Source: Ferruginibacter paludis
Lineage (GTDB): Bacteria > Bacteroidota > Bacteroidia > Chitinophagales > Chitinophagaceae
Length of the DNA: 64,000 nucleotides
Assembly (NCBI RefSeq): GCF_030409685.1
Contig: NZ_JAUFQJ010000004.1
Span: 248,001 to 312,000, forward strand
Direction of reading: 5' to 3'
Of this stretch, positions 36,714-46,685 are shown one piece after another; within the stretch, counting starts at the first letter, position 1; each line of letters begins with the position of its first letter. The position numbers were made by a program, and so were the translations under genes. The notes below the pieces were generated by a model that was not told where the DNA came from, did no database searches, and saw nothing but the letters and a program-made list of their open reading frames with translations.

Positions 36714-37880
36714 TCAATCATGAAAAACAGCCGGGTCTTCTTTTCCAGGCAATTGTCCTTTGTCTTCCTGCTCGTCTTGCTCAATAGCGGGGATGGCATC
36801 TGAAAAAATTAAACCATTTTGAGTTGCATGTTTGGCAGCTTCCACCGTGTTTTCTACTATCACCATGTCCACCTTTGAAGACCGGAGTGATTCTGATACC
36901 GCTATTGCCAGTTTTTTTCTTTCAGGCAACTGAACATCCCTGATATAAATGGCAAGCATGCGACCCGGAAACTCTTTTACTACTTCCTGGTAGATTACCG
37001 GGTCTTCCTGGCCACTGTCACCAATCAACACAAAGGGAAGATGCGGATAAGCTTTCAGTATCTGCCTGATCTCTTTTAGTTTGTGCCCCATATGTCCGTT
37101 GTCTGCAGGGGCTTTCACATCCAATCCAAAATCACGCAGCAACAGCGGGCCTGCTGGTATGTTATTCAGGTCGAGAAAATCTTTCAGCAGGTCGTACAGG
37201 TTCCAGGGACTGCTGCTTACATAAAAAAACGGATTGTTTCGCTTACCATTGCGGCCAAGTTGCAGTGCATTGTAAAATTCAGCCACACCTGCAAATGGTA
37301 ATCTTGTTCTGGCATTGTTTAAAAATGTAGCCCTGCTCATTGCAAGCAGACTGGTGGCGCCGGTTTCTACAATGGTATCATCTATATCGCTGATGATGCC
37401 ATACTCCGCATCCGGCGGCGGAATCATTACTTCAGCCGATGCCTTTAAGCCTTTGATAAAAGGGATGGGTGCACTTACAAGTTCCAGCGGTATTGGATGC
37501 CACAGCACCCCGTTTATGATTGGCGTCAGCGGCTGCACGTTCAGCACAAAATAGCCTTCCTTATCAGTCACTATCTCATGCGTTTCATTTGCCAGCAAAA
37601 CATTCAGCCGGGCACCGGGTACTTCATCGCTTTCAAAACGTTTATACATGTTGAGAAGATTGTTCAATACGGTATCCTTATCGGTGGCGGCTTGTATTTG
37701 CTTGTCTTCCAGTACACGGCCTTTGATATACAAATTACCGGCGGTGCCATAACTGCGGTAGGGCACAATCTGCACGGGATCGTTCAGGCCCAGCTTTGTT
37801 TTAAAGCTATAACGCAGCGCATCCCATTTATCTTCCAGTGCCGATGCAGATTTTATGAAGACCTCTTTCCAGTTTGACAT
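36714..37880 (-). CDS. App1-like phosphatidate phosphatase family protein
   Basis: 388 residues. An N-terminal beta-rich region (YIKGRVLEDKQIQA ... NVLLANETHEIVTDKEGYF) precedes a HAD-like phosphatase domain. Its catalytic motif is SDIDDTIVETG (D165 nucleophile, D167), followed by FFYVSSSPWNLYDLL and VLIGDSGQEDP. This matches the App1/DUF2183 family, whose yeast member hydrolyses phosphatidate. No signal peptide. It lies 137 bases upstream of the channel gene on the same strand; a functional link is not evident. Confidence 0.88.
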   Translation of the reverse strand: MSNWKEVFIKSASALEDKWDALRYSFKTKLGLNDPVQIVPYRSYGTAGNLYIKGRVLEDKQIQAATDKDTVLNNLLNMYKRFESDEVPGARLNVLLANETHEIVTDKEGYFVLNVQPLTPIINGVLWHPIPLELVSAPIPFIKGLKASAEVMIPPPDAEYGIISDIDDTIVETGATSLLAMSRATFLNNARTRLPFAGVAEFYNALQLGRNGKRNNPFFYVSSSPWNLYDLLKDFLDLNNIPAGPLLLRDFGLDVKAPADNGHMGHKLKEIRQILKAYPHLPFVLIGDSGQEDPVIYQEVVKEFPGRMLAIYIRDVQLPERKKLAIAVSESLRSSKVDMVIVENTVEAAKHATQNGLIFSDAIPAIEQDEQEDKGQLPGKEDPAVFHD

Positions 37881-38035
37881 AGTACATATATTCTGATATC
37901 TAAAGTTAGGTTAGTTTAAATACCGGGTCAGCCTTGAAGAATGTTACGGGTGGGTGCATGGCTTATGTTAACAGCATTATTGGTACCCAATAATTGTTAA
38001 CGCATATGTTTGTCTGGCATCAAACCTGTCAACGT

Positions 38036-38063
38036 GTTTCCGACCCACTATCGGAAACTTTTT
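38036..38063 (+). terminator. Orphan terminator-like hairpin
   Basis: A perfect 8-bp stem GTTTCCGA / TCGGAAAC with a 7-base loop, then TTTTT on the plus strand. No plus-strand gene lies upstream within 2 kb, so it may be a remnant or end an unseen RNA. Confidence 0.45.
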
Positions 38064-38127
38064 ATCCCGGTAAAATTATTTCGTGCAGATCTGAATAAAC
38101 GCTGTTACGCTGTCGTAGGATGCAAGT

Positions 38128-38261
38128 TAAACTTCATTTAAGGCGGTGTACGCATTGCGATGACTATTGTATTTAAAGCCGCTGATTTCACTTTTATTTG
38201 TACAATAATTCATTTTGCTATAGGTCGGTGGGGCACAGCCCTGGGGGCCGAAGAGATTACA
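38128..38261 (+). repeat. Repeat family B copy interrupted by the group II intron
   Basis: AAACTTCATTTAAGGCGGTG, GTACGCATTGCGATGACTAT, TTTGTACAATAATTCATTTT and GCTATAGGTCGGTGGGGC are nearly identical to 44790-44890. The element stops at GAAGAGATTACA (38261), and its predicted end resumes at 40214 as CAAACCTCGGATAG, after the intron. Confidence 0.8.
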
Positions 38262-38300
38262 GTCGAGTAGGCAAAAGCATTTCAGCCCAAGCCGTTCACG

Positions 38301-38334
38301 GAACCGTACATGAAACTCTCACTTCATACGGCTC
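38301..38334 (-). ncRNA. Group II intron domain V
   Basis: A 34-nt hairpin starting GAGCCGTATG and ending CATGTACGGTTC on the minus strand, matching the highly conserved catalytic domain V. A short domain VI-like stretch follows before the 3' end. Confidence 0.9.
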
Positions 38335-38345
38335 TTATTATCTAA

Positions 38346-39569
38346 TCATGCTTTTATTCCAATCTTCCAGTGATAAAAAAACAATGGGGTTTCGGCTTGG
38401 ATAGATTTGTATTTCTTATACAAACCTGCTTTACCTCCTATCTTATACGTGTTCTTAATCCATTTACGGATTGGTCCATTTAAATAATAAAATACCCCAT
38501 GTGCTTCATCTTTATTAAACCTCGTGTAATAATTTATCCAGCCACGTATCTTAGGATTCAATCTCATTGCAAACTACTCTAATGAGTAAGTCCACTGTAT
38601 TCGCAGCACTTCTTTGATTGCAGTTCTGATACTCGTTTTTGCAGCATTACAGATAGCAGCTCCAAACACCATTAACAACCTTGGTTTACCAAACTTGCTT
38701 TTGATGCTTCTTGGCTGAAAACTATAACTTAGAAAGGTGAAGCTTTCATTATCATGCGTATCATTGTGTTGATAGTTTTTGCAATACACAATCTTCGTCT
38801 TTTCGGGATGAAGGGTCAATTCAAATTGTTGCATCCTTACTGTTAGTTGTTCAAGCATTTGTTCAGCTTCTGCTTTAATGCTACAATAAATAACGATGTC
38901 ATCGGCGTAGCGTTCAAAAAGACAGTTTAGGTACGTTGCATCCATCCAATTATCAAAAGCATGATGAAGGTAAATGTTGGCCAGCAATGGACTTACTACG
39001 CCTCCTTGCGGAGTACCTTTTTTTCGCTGCTGTGCTTCCATCTTCCGGTTCAACTCCTGCTTTTAACCAACGACCCACATACATCAATACCCACTTTTCC
39101 GCTGTGTGCTGCATCAGTAATTCCATCATAATACTGTGACTGATATCAAAGAACCCTTTTATATCCACATCCAGCACCCATGCCTTTTGATTACAGTTGT
39201 ACTGGCATTGTGTAAGTGCATCATGTGCACTTCTGCCGGGTCTGTATCCAAATGAACTGTTGTGAAAGACTGCTTCTACTGTGGTTCAAGATAATCTTTT
39301 ACTACTCCCTGTGCTATGCAGTCTGATACCGCTGGAATGCCCAATGGTCTTAAACCTCCTTGTTTCTTTGGAATAAATACCGTTCGTACAGGAGGTGGGA
39401 AATAGCTGCCAGATGTCATACGGTTCCAGATCTTATACAGGTTGTCAGACAGGTTTTCATTGAACTGCTCAATACCCTGTTTATCTATGCTTGCACCGCC
39501 ATCTTTGTCCACAACTTTTAGGTAACTGTCGTACACCATCTGTTTACTTACTGGTAATGATTTCGTCAT
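38346..39569 (-). pseudogene. ltrA: Group II intron reverse transcriptase/maturase, frameshifted
   Basis: A 408-codon gene in three pieces. It starts MTKSLPVSKQMVYDS. RT motifs are FIPKKQGGLRPLGIP, LDVDIKGFFD, GTPQGGVVSPLLANIYLH and the catalytic RYADDIVIY. The maturase (GIIM) domain ends NPKIRGWINYYTRF. Lesions: one base lost near 39278 (CAGGTA to CAGTA), one extra A in an A7 run near 39023, and an in-frame TAG at 38574. No HNH endonuclease domain follows. The two homopolymer or one-base changes could be sequencing errors, but with the stop the simplest reading is a dead gene. Confidence 0.88.
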
Positions 39570-40245
39570 TTTCTTTCTTCCTCTTCCACTAACAACTTCA
39601 TAAGTTACTCACTAACTTAAACCTCAGTCAGCGGTGTTGTTTAAAAATAATTTTGACCAGATAACCGAAGCCCTTCGCTACATATTCATTACAAAGACTT
39701 CATCACTACTATGGCTTCGTCCGACGCTTACTGACACTTCTCCCGGCTTGACCGGAATTGTGCAACGATAATAACCGACACCGGCTTTTACCAGATTGGT
39801 GTTTCTTCTAACAAAACTCTCATTGCTGCATTTATTGCGCATTGTCAGTTAAGCCTCTCACCTTTCGTATAAAAGCCTGTGTAAAGCTCCTGCCCCCTTA
39901 CTGCCGGTTGTTCTGTAGCCAGTAAACAGATATCCGCTACAGCCTGTCGTATCAACAGTTGGTGATGGATACTTTTAACAACGAGGATCCGTTTCGACAT
40001 GTCCTCGGTAGGTTCACTTTCGTTCAGCTTCTTTACACTTATCTGATCCCGCTTTAGCTGAACCTTTTGCCTAAACGTTCAGCAACATGCCTTTTGAACA
40101 TAGCACCTTTAGGTGGTTTGCAAACCCTGTCTGTACCGCGTATGCGGCAGGACTGCTACCATCTTTTGTGCAACATTGAAAAGAACTATCTATTCCTCTC
40201 ATTCGTGACACACCAAACCTCGGATAGTAACATAGCATACAATAA

Positions 40246-43106
40246 TTATCTTATCAGCAGTACAGTACCTTTAATTGCTTTATCTCTACCATCGATATCC
40301 GTTAAAGAAATTACCCATAGATAAGCACCGGCAGGTTGCTTGCTTCTGTTAAAAGTGCCATCCCATCCTTTTGTCATATTTACCGTTTCAAAAATCCTTT
40401 CACCAAATCTGTTGTATACTATCATCCTAAACTTGTTAACAGAAAAGGGGTATTTTACCCTGAAAATATCATTTAGATTATCGTTGTTGGGACTGAACGC
40501 GGTTGGTATATATACCTGACAAACTCCCTGACTTATTATAATAGAACTGGTAGCAGTACCACATTCGTTGGACACTGTTAAAATATATTTACCACTATCA
40601 GTCACGTTAAAAAAAGAAAAAGTGCTTCCATCCTGCCAATGATATTCAACGGGAGTATTTAATGCAGGCCTTAACATTATTGACATTCCCTTACAAATAA
40701 ATGTATCCGTTCCCAGCGTAAATAAGGGCTTGGGAATGTAGGAAATATTGATTGTATCAGCAGCACTACAACCATTCACCGTTGCTGTAACATAATAACT
40801 GCCTGCTTTATGTACAAGATACTCCGGACTTTTGCTGCCATCCTGCCACAGGTAAGTTGCATCGGTTATTTTAGTTGTAAGCAGTTTGGTAAGGTTTTCA
40901 CAAAGCGTCGTGTCCTTTCCAAGATCAATAACAGGCGATGGTTTATATGTTATGTTTACAGTGTCAGCAGCAAAACAGCCCCGCTGATTTATTGTAAGCC
41001 AATAAACGCCTTGCCTATTAATCAGATATTTATTGCCGGTGCTGCCGTCATTCCACAAATAAGAGGCATTCGGCAAATTAAAGTCATACGACAAAGTCGT
41101 TGCAGTACATAAGACCGTATCAACTCCTAAAGAAAAAGCAGGAGGTATTATCTCGCTGATTTGAATTGTTGCAGTATCAATACAACCGTTAAGTCCTTTC
41201 GCAATCAATGAATACTTCCCCGCACTCACCACTACATAAAAAGGCGCTGAACTACCGTCTTGCCAAATAGCAGATTGTATGTTGGAAGGCGCCGTAAGTG
41301 TTATTTTTTCACTGGTGCAAAAAGCAGAATCAGCCGGCCAGTTAATAAGCGGCGGATTTAATACCTGGTTAATTTTGATACTATCGGTTGAAACACAGGA
41401 ATTGGAGTCTGTAACATTTAACCAGTAAGTGCCTGCTGCGCTAATTTGAATAGATCGGGTGGTATCATTGTTGTTCCAGCTATATTTAATAAACCCATCG
41501 CCTGCATCTATCGCCAGGGGTTTATTATTACAAATGTGGTGTCGTTTCCGAGAAATATGGTTTGAGGTTTAAATATCTTTACAGAAACTTTATCCGTTAT
41601 AGTGCAGGTTTCATTTAACTGATATTTCAATTCAGCAGTTCCTGTGCTAAAACATTGCAAATGCCCGGCACTGTCAATTGTTGCTACCTTATTATTATTG
41701 CTGTACCAAAAGCCCCCGCTTACCAGCTGGCTTAAAGTTAGTTTAGTGCCCGTACAAAGATTTTTAGATGATGAATTTACCGCATTTTCACTCACAGCCT
41801 TTACACTAACGGTACGGTTTGACGTAATGAATTCGCATCCGCTCAATTGGATAGTGTAGTGAATAATTGCTGTGCCTGCCGTTAAACCTTTCACTAAACC
41901 ATTTGAATCAATTTGGGCAACAGCATCATTGTCCGATGTCCACACTCCTCCTGGTATTGCAGCCAACAATACAATCGAATCATGCAGGCAGATTGTTTCT
42001 GAGCCCTTGATTAAATCGCTTTGAATACTGGAAATTTTTCTGACAATATTGTTATTTAATTCAGTAAAATAAATCTGTTGCGATTTATCTAACACAACGC
42101 TCCATGGCCAGTTTAGTAATGCATCTTTTGCAGGCCCGCAATCACCAGCATAACCAGCAATGCCTGTTCCTGCAACGGTTGAGATAATGCCATTTTGTTT
42201 ATCTACTTTTCTTACTCTGTTGTTTAAGCAATCCGTCAGGTAAACGTTGTCATCCTTATCTAAAGTAACAGCAGTTGGCGTATTGATAAGGGCGTTTACG
42301 GCTAGTCCCCCATCACCTGCATATCCCCAGGAAAATAATTTCCTGGCAACAATACTTGTAATATTTGTTGCAGCATCCACTTTTCTTATAACATGATGCC
42401 CCTGGTCAGCGATGTACAGATTTCCTTTACTGTCAAAAGCAATACCCAATGGTTGACCAAGAGCAGTTTCAGTTGCAGGATACCCTTCGCCAGCATTATA
42501 ACCTCCGCCTGCAAATGTTGAAATAACACCTGTAGATATATCAATTTTTCTTATGCGATTATTACCCATGTCTGCTACAAAAATGTTTCCTGCAACATCT
42601 AAAGCAATGTCCGCAGCACCGTCAAAATATGCGTTTATTGCCGGGCCATTATCACCTAAAACATTCCCATAAATATTAGTAATGCCTCTGACACCCGCAA
42701 TGGTAGTAATTGTCTGGGTTGCTATATCCACTTTTCTTATGCATGTGCTGGCATCACTGATATACATATTTCCCTGTTTATCAAAAGCTATCCCGCGGGG
42801 ATTTAGCAACCCTGCCTGGTTTAACGGGCAGTTGCCTCCATTGCTGCCTAAACCTACAACGGTGGTTATTATGTGGGTAGCAGCATCCACTTTCCTTATG
42901 CGATGATTTGAATTATCTACTAGGTATAAATTATTATCGCTACCAAAAGCTACACCGAATGGGTTACTAAATTGCGCTAGCGTAGCCAATCCACCGTCAC
43001 CTGTGTTGCCTGCAGTACCTCTGCCTGCATATGTTGTAATTGTTTGCGCAATTGCTGAGTGGAATAAAAAAATGAGGATGAAGACAAAATTGTATTTAAT
43101 ATTCAT
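40246..43106 (-). pseudogene. NHL-repeat protein with type B T9SS sorting domain, one frameshift
   Basis: A gene of about 950 codons split by one frameshift near 41530. The upstream part starts at 43106 with a signal peptide (FVFILIFLFHSAIAQ). NHL-type repeats follow (GDNGPAINAYFDGAADIALD, NIFVADMGNNRIRKID), then bacterial Ig-like repeats. After the shift the frame continues with AIDAGDGFIKYSWNN and several Ig-like modules of the form FxLGxDTxxC...LWQDGS. It ends with the gliding-motility C-terminal domain FSPNNDNLNDIF ... KGWDGTFN. The break is one missing T in a TTT(T)GT context. If intact it would be exported by type IX secretion to the surface. A true mutation or a sequencing error cannot be told apart here. 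Confidence 0.85.
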
Positions 43107-43380
43107 AAGGCGCAATGCATTTACTCTAAACAAGTGGGTAAGCAGGGTTATTGGTAATCATTAAAAAACGGTACTGGTATTTGGTCGGAAGCCGCAATTT
43201 CCGCAAACTATGTAAAGTAAGTAACATGTGCAAAGTAATCAAACTATACCATATTACTTTCCTGTTGCAATGAGCGTTTTGAAATGTATAGATATTCAGC
43301 GGCGGTTAATATACTTACAGAAAGGCAAGAAGCACTGAAATGGAATTAAATTTTGTGCATGTGCACTTCTGCCAACAGCT

Positions 43381-44389
43381 TTATTTTTCTTTGGTCATTT
43401 TCCCCAGCTTTTTTGCACCGCCATAGCTTAGCCGATAACTCATTTTATTGGCATCCATTTCTAATACCTCAATGGTAATGGGGCTGTCTGGCTTTATTAA
43501 TTTTGCTGCAGGATCATTCGAGGTCAGTAATCGCAAAACGTAAGTACATTTATCTAGCCAGGTGATTAACCAAATAGTTTTATACTGTTTGTCTTCCGTG
43601 ACTTCATGCATCTTATTACCTTCAATTCTGTCAATGTATTTTTTGCCGTTTGCTGTATAGCTCCAGTTACCAGTAAACAGGGCCTTGAAATTGCTGTTAT
43701 CAACGAGCGAACTTTGTATGCTGCTTGTATTTACTGAAGTGTATGCCTGTTCACCCGCAGTTAACGTTACCAGCCCGTTTAACAATTCTTCCATGGCACT
43801 TTTGTATTTATCAACCATATTTTTAGCCGTGTAGCCAATAAACTGCACCGTACTTTCTGAGTTGGTAAAATAGTAAGTGAGATAATTTATTTTGATACCC
43901 TGCACTACGGCATCGCTGTGTATATAAAACCGTTAATCCATTTACAAACCGGGTTTCTTCATGAACAATCTTAAATTGGGAAGTGGCTGCCTGCATACTC
44001 TCAATGGCTATTTTTCTTAAACTTTTTAAATCCATCCCCATAGACTCATTAACAATCTGCCCTCCTACGGAACTATTTTCTTTTAATTAAAACGAGTATT
44101 CAGATGCATCGCAGGCTGACTTTACAAAGTTCCATTGCTTTGAATTAAGCTAGACGCCGACAGGGACAATTTTGCTCTTCAACAGAAAGTTTGCTGTTGA
44201 AACTTTTTTAAATTGCGTTGGGTTAACAGTAATTGAATCATTATTTTTTACTGCTTCAACATATCGCCAAGTACCATCAGCGGCTAACAGTACTTGTTCC
44301 CCCGTTTCTGTAACCGCTTTGGTTTGACCTTGTACAGTATAGCAGGTAATGATAAGGAGTGTGCTGAATAAAATTTTGCATAAAGTCAT
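43381..44389 (-). pseudogene. Secreted hypothetical protein with two stops and a frameshift
   Basis: One coherent reading frame of about 335 codons. A signal peptide (LCKILFSTLLIITCYTVQGQ) and an SH3-like start (GEQVLLAADGTWRYVE) run to a TAG at 44150. The frame continues in phase (LNSKQWNFVKSACDASEYSF) to a TAA at 44087. It resumes in phase (SSVGGQIVNESMGMDLKSLR) and after a one-base shift near 43920 goes on as VVQGIKINYLTYYFTNSEST to the end at 43381. TGG to TAG and CAA to TAA are single-base changes. I do not know the family. The parts fit end to end, so this is a single gene in early decay rather than three genes. Confidence 0.75.
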
Positions 44390-44535
44390 AGGGTGAATGG
44401 TTATAAGGGTTTGGTAAAAAGGCTTATTGTTAAAGCATTTGGGTAATAGCAGGAGCTTAATTATAACGAATATAATTAATCAGGCAATATGTCCCTTGCA
44501 TAATATTACCGCCTTTTCGATTATTCATTTTTTTC

Positions 44536-44890
44536 TATCGTGGTTGGTGCATCTTCCATTATCGAAAATCCTTTCTCCTCATTGTACGTTGTCCTCACCG
44601 ACCACGTCTTCGCTTAGCATACTTCACCGAAATGGGCTAGTTTGCCGAACGCACCTTCCTGACCTGCGTAAAACAGGGTCGTTGTAAAGCTTTGTACCAG
44701 CCACTGTAGGCTGGTGATGAAAATCATTTTATTTTCATCCGGCTTTAATAAATGCTATCATTGATTGATGGTAATTGTCCAAAAATAAACTTCATTTAAT
44801 TCGGTGTACGCATTGCGATGACTATTGTATTTAAAGCCGCTGATTTCACTTTTATTTGTACAATAATTCATTTTGCTATAGGTCGGTGGA
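44536..44890 (+). repeat. Repeat family B, long copy lacking the right end
   Basis: Starts TCGTGGTTGGTGC (left terminal repeat). It runs through CCGACCACGTCTTCG, TTGTAAAGCTTTGTACCAGC, AACTTCATTTAATTCGG and GCGATGACTATTG, and ends at AGGTCGGTGGAG, where homology to the complete copy stops. Confidence 0.85.
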
Positions 44891-44957
44891 GTGAAAATCA
44901 TGAGTAGAATAAGTAGACAAATTCAATCTAATTAAAATCGCTCATCGAGCGAGTGAT

Positions 44958-45293
44958 TTATGGGATATATACGGATCGGCTAATTACATAATTTCCTCCC
45001 CAGCAGCCTAACAGAGTGTAAATTTGGTTGGGGCCTGGAATTTGGGGTAATGGACGAGTATCACAAACCATTGGTTTGTTATTAAACGTATAATACACAC
45101 GAATATTTCTATTTGGCCCACCTGGTTGACCGCTGTTATTAATCATGGCAGCCCAGCCTTGATTACACGTTTCGTTAGGCAGATGAACGTTTCCCACGGA
45201 TACATATTTGATTGAATCATCTTCAACAGGGCGAGGTGTGTATGATACAGTAATAAATAAAACTGCTAGAAGGATTAAGAATATTTTTTTCAT
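44958..45293 (-). CDS. Small secreted hypothetical protein
   Basis: 111 residues from the ATG at 45293, with a signal sequence (MKKIFLILLAVLFITVSY). The mature part is rich in Asn, Pro, Gly and Cys (NETCNQGWAAMINNSGQPGG, LLGCWGGNYVISRSVYI); four cysteines could form disulfides. An upstream extension to 45368 overlaps the next gene and lacks a signal. The start lies 12 bases after the stop of the gene at 45305; likely co-transcribed. Family unknown. Confidence 0.65.
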   Translation of the reverse strand: MKKIFLILLAVLFITVSYTPRPVEDDSIKYVSVGNVHLPNETCNQGWAAMINNSGQPGGPNRNIRVYYTFNNKPMVCDTRPLPQIPGPNQIYTLLGCWGGNYVISRSVYIP

Positions 45294-45304
45294 CGGATAA
45301 ATTT

Positions 45305-45586
45305 TTATTTTATAATTATTGTTGAGTCTTGCTTTAATTTTGGCTTCTCTCTCGTATCTATTCTCCATCTGTGCCCCTTGGTCGTTACTTCATGATCTTT
45401 GCCATATTTGTTTGCCGCCTCCTGGGTGTCTACCCAAGGACATAGTGCACCATCTCCATCCGTACAAACAGCCATGTATTGATATGTCGGTTGATTCTGA
45501 TTCTTAAAATCAATTGCAGAGGTGTTCAATACCAGCTGAAAATTAACAGTCACCATTAGAATGGACGATAATAATAGTTTAAACAT
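45305..45586 (-). CDS. Small secreted hypothetical protein
   Basis: 93 residues with a signal peptide (LLLSSILMVTVNFQLVLNTSA). The mature part has VCTDGDGALCPWVDTQEAA and KGHRWRIDTRE. Two cysteines. It is the first gene of a two-gene minus-strand unit with 44958. No family recognised. Confidence 0.6.
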   Translation of the reverse strand: MFKLLLSSILMVTVNFQLVLNTSAIDFKNQNQPTYQYMAVCTDGDGALCPWVDTQEAANKYGKDHEVTTKGHRWRIDTREKPKLKQDSTIIIK

Positions 45587-45816
45587 GATGTTACGTTTTT
45601 GGTAGTTAAGATTAGGCTACTATGTGAGTTTGAAGAGGAAAGCTCAGGCAGGTAAATCGTAAATCAAAGTACAAATATTTTATAAAAATTCAAATCAAAA
45701 CTCAAAAACTTTTTTAATCAGAATTCTTTGATGTTTTGGTTTGTGAATTTGCAAAAGAAGGTATAAACAAAGAAGCCGGCGCCAATATTATGAATGGATC
45801 AGTAAGTGCCTTCCTT

Positions 45817-45950
45817 TCCTGCAACGTCTCTGAAAGGGCTTTTGCAGCATGGCTGAGGACGTTGTGCCAGGCTTAGTAAAATCGTTGCTCCGTAGTACGC
45901 AACGTCCCTCGCTAACGCACTGGCCCAAGAGGAGACATTGCTGAGAAGGA
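45817..45950 (+). repeat. Repeat family A, full copy
   Basis: Both hairpins are present: CTGCAACGTCTC ... GAGGACGTTGTGCCAGGC, then TACGCAACGTCCCTCGC ... AGAGGAGACATTGCTGAG. Two scraps resembling the family B right end (TTTACACCTGCCACTGAAGC; GTTTACACCAATCACGCAAG) follow at 45963-46020. Confidence 0.85.
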
Positions 45951-46022
45951 GGGGTGTAGGAGTTTACACCTGCCACTGAAGCAGAGGCAGGATCGAAGTT
46001 TACACCAATCACGCAAGCAGTA

Positions 46023-46400
46023 TCATGGATTCACTACCAATGTGCCAGCCATAGAAAGTCCGTGAATAGTACAATGATAATCAAAAGTACCTGCGGTTGT
46101 GGTGGTGTAAGTTGCTGTGGCTCCGCCGGCAATATTGCCCGTGTCAAAAGTTGTGTTGTCGTTGGAGGTGGCGGTGTGGGCATAACTGTCTTCATTTTTC
46201 CACTTTACAGTCGTTCCCTTTTTTACAGTAAGTGTTGCAGGCGAAAACTTCATATTGTAAATTTGGATCTCATCTGCTGAAGCCGAAGGCGCAGGACTGC
46301 TATTATAACCGGAATTACCATTACTCTTGCTGCACGAATGGCCGGTTAGAAGACCAACAGTAATGAGTGCAGTAGCTGAAATTAATGATTTCATTTTCAT
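46023..46400 (-). CDS. Cupredoxin-like blue copper lipoprotein
   Basis: 125 residues. A lipobox (TGHSC, Cys23) and a Ser/Pro/Ala linker lead to a plastocyanin fold: IYNMKFSPATLTVKKGTTV and VKWKNEDSYAHTATS with ligand H75. The loop YHCTIHGLSMAGT supplies C110, H113 and M117. All four type 1 copper ligands are present. It is probably a lipid-anchored electron carrier in the periplasm or at the surface. No partner oxidase nearby. Confidence 0.92.
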   Translation of the reverse strand: MKMKSLISATALITVGLLTGHSCSKSNGNSGYNSSPAPSASADEIQIYNMKFSPATLTVKKGTTVKWKNEDSYAHTATSNDNTTFDTGNIAGGATATYTTTTAGTFDYHCTIHGLSMAGTLVVNP

Positions 46401-46627
46401 ACACTAGATGTTTTTTGTTTTAGAATAACAACACTATCAAAAACGTAGCTGGCTACAAGAAGGTTGCCCGGGGCTGCAGGCTTTTGAGCCAACAATATAT
46501 AAAACAGGAACGAATTTCCGGCCGAATGAAAATGAAAAATCAGGACATGCTGCGCCGTTCATTTTTGACTGGTCCCCCTACAAGCGAATGTGACCGGGCA
46601 TTACTACATAGCCGTATACTGGTGAAT

Positions 46628-46672
46628 TAAATTTGTATTTGTATCAGATACCATTTTTACACTAAATGGTAT
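46628..46672 (+). promoter_or_regulatory. Conserved promoter and dyad upstream of the second histone-like gene
   Basis: TAAATTTG (46628-46635), GTATCAGATAC, then a perfect inverted repeat GATACCAT / ATGGTATC with 11 bases between (46646-46653, 46665-46672) just before the start. In copy 1 the right arm has diverged (ATTGTATC). Confidence 0.45.
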
Positions 46673-46685
46673 CAAACTTCATCCA

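Larger units (their letters stand above)
38262..40213 (-). mobile_element. Group II intron, about 1.95 kb, with decayed maturase
   Basis: The minus-strand element starts GTGTG (40213) and ends in CTACTCGAC (38262). A 34-nt domain V lies 39 bases before the end, and a reverse transcriptase/maturase gene sits in the domain IV position, with about 640 bases of 5' ribozyme upstream. Removing the interval rejoins a family B repeat end, GAAGAGATTACA + CAAACCTCGG, which parallels TTTACACCAGCCACGG in the complete copy. That fixes both boundaries to within a base or two. Mobility is probably lost because the maturase is broken; ribozyme folding could not be checked. Confidence 0.85.

Noticed and set aside
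38198..38404. Plus-strand frame across the intron 3' end
   Set aside because: It crosses the repeat/intron junction and domain V, which are non-coding.
38346..39569. Diversity-generating retroelement
   Set aside because: The reverse transcriptase has a GIIM maturase domain and a group II domain V just downstream; no template/variable repeat pair or Avd-like gene was seen.
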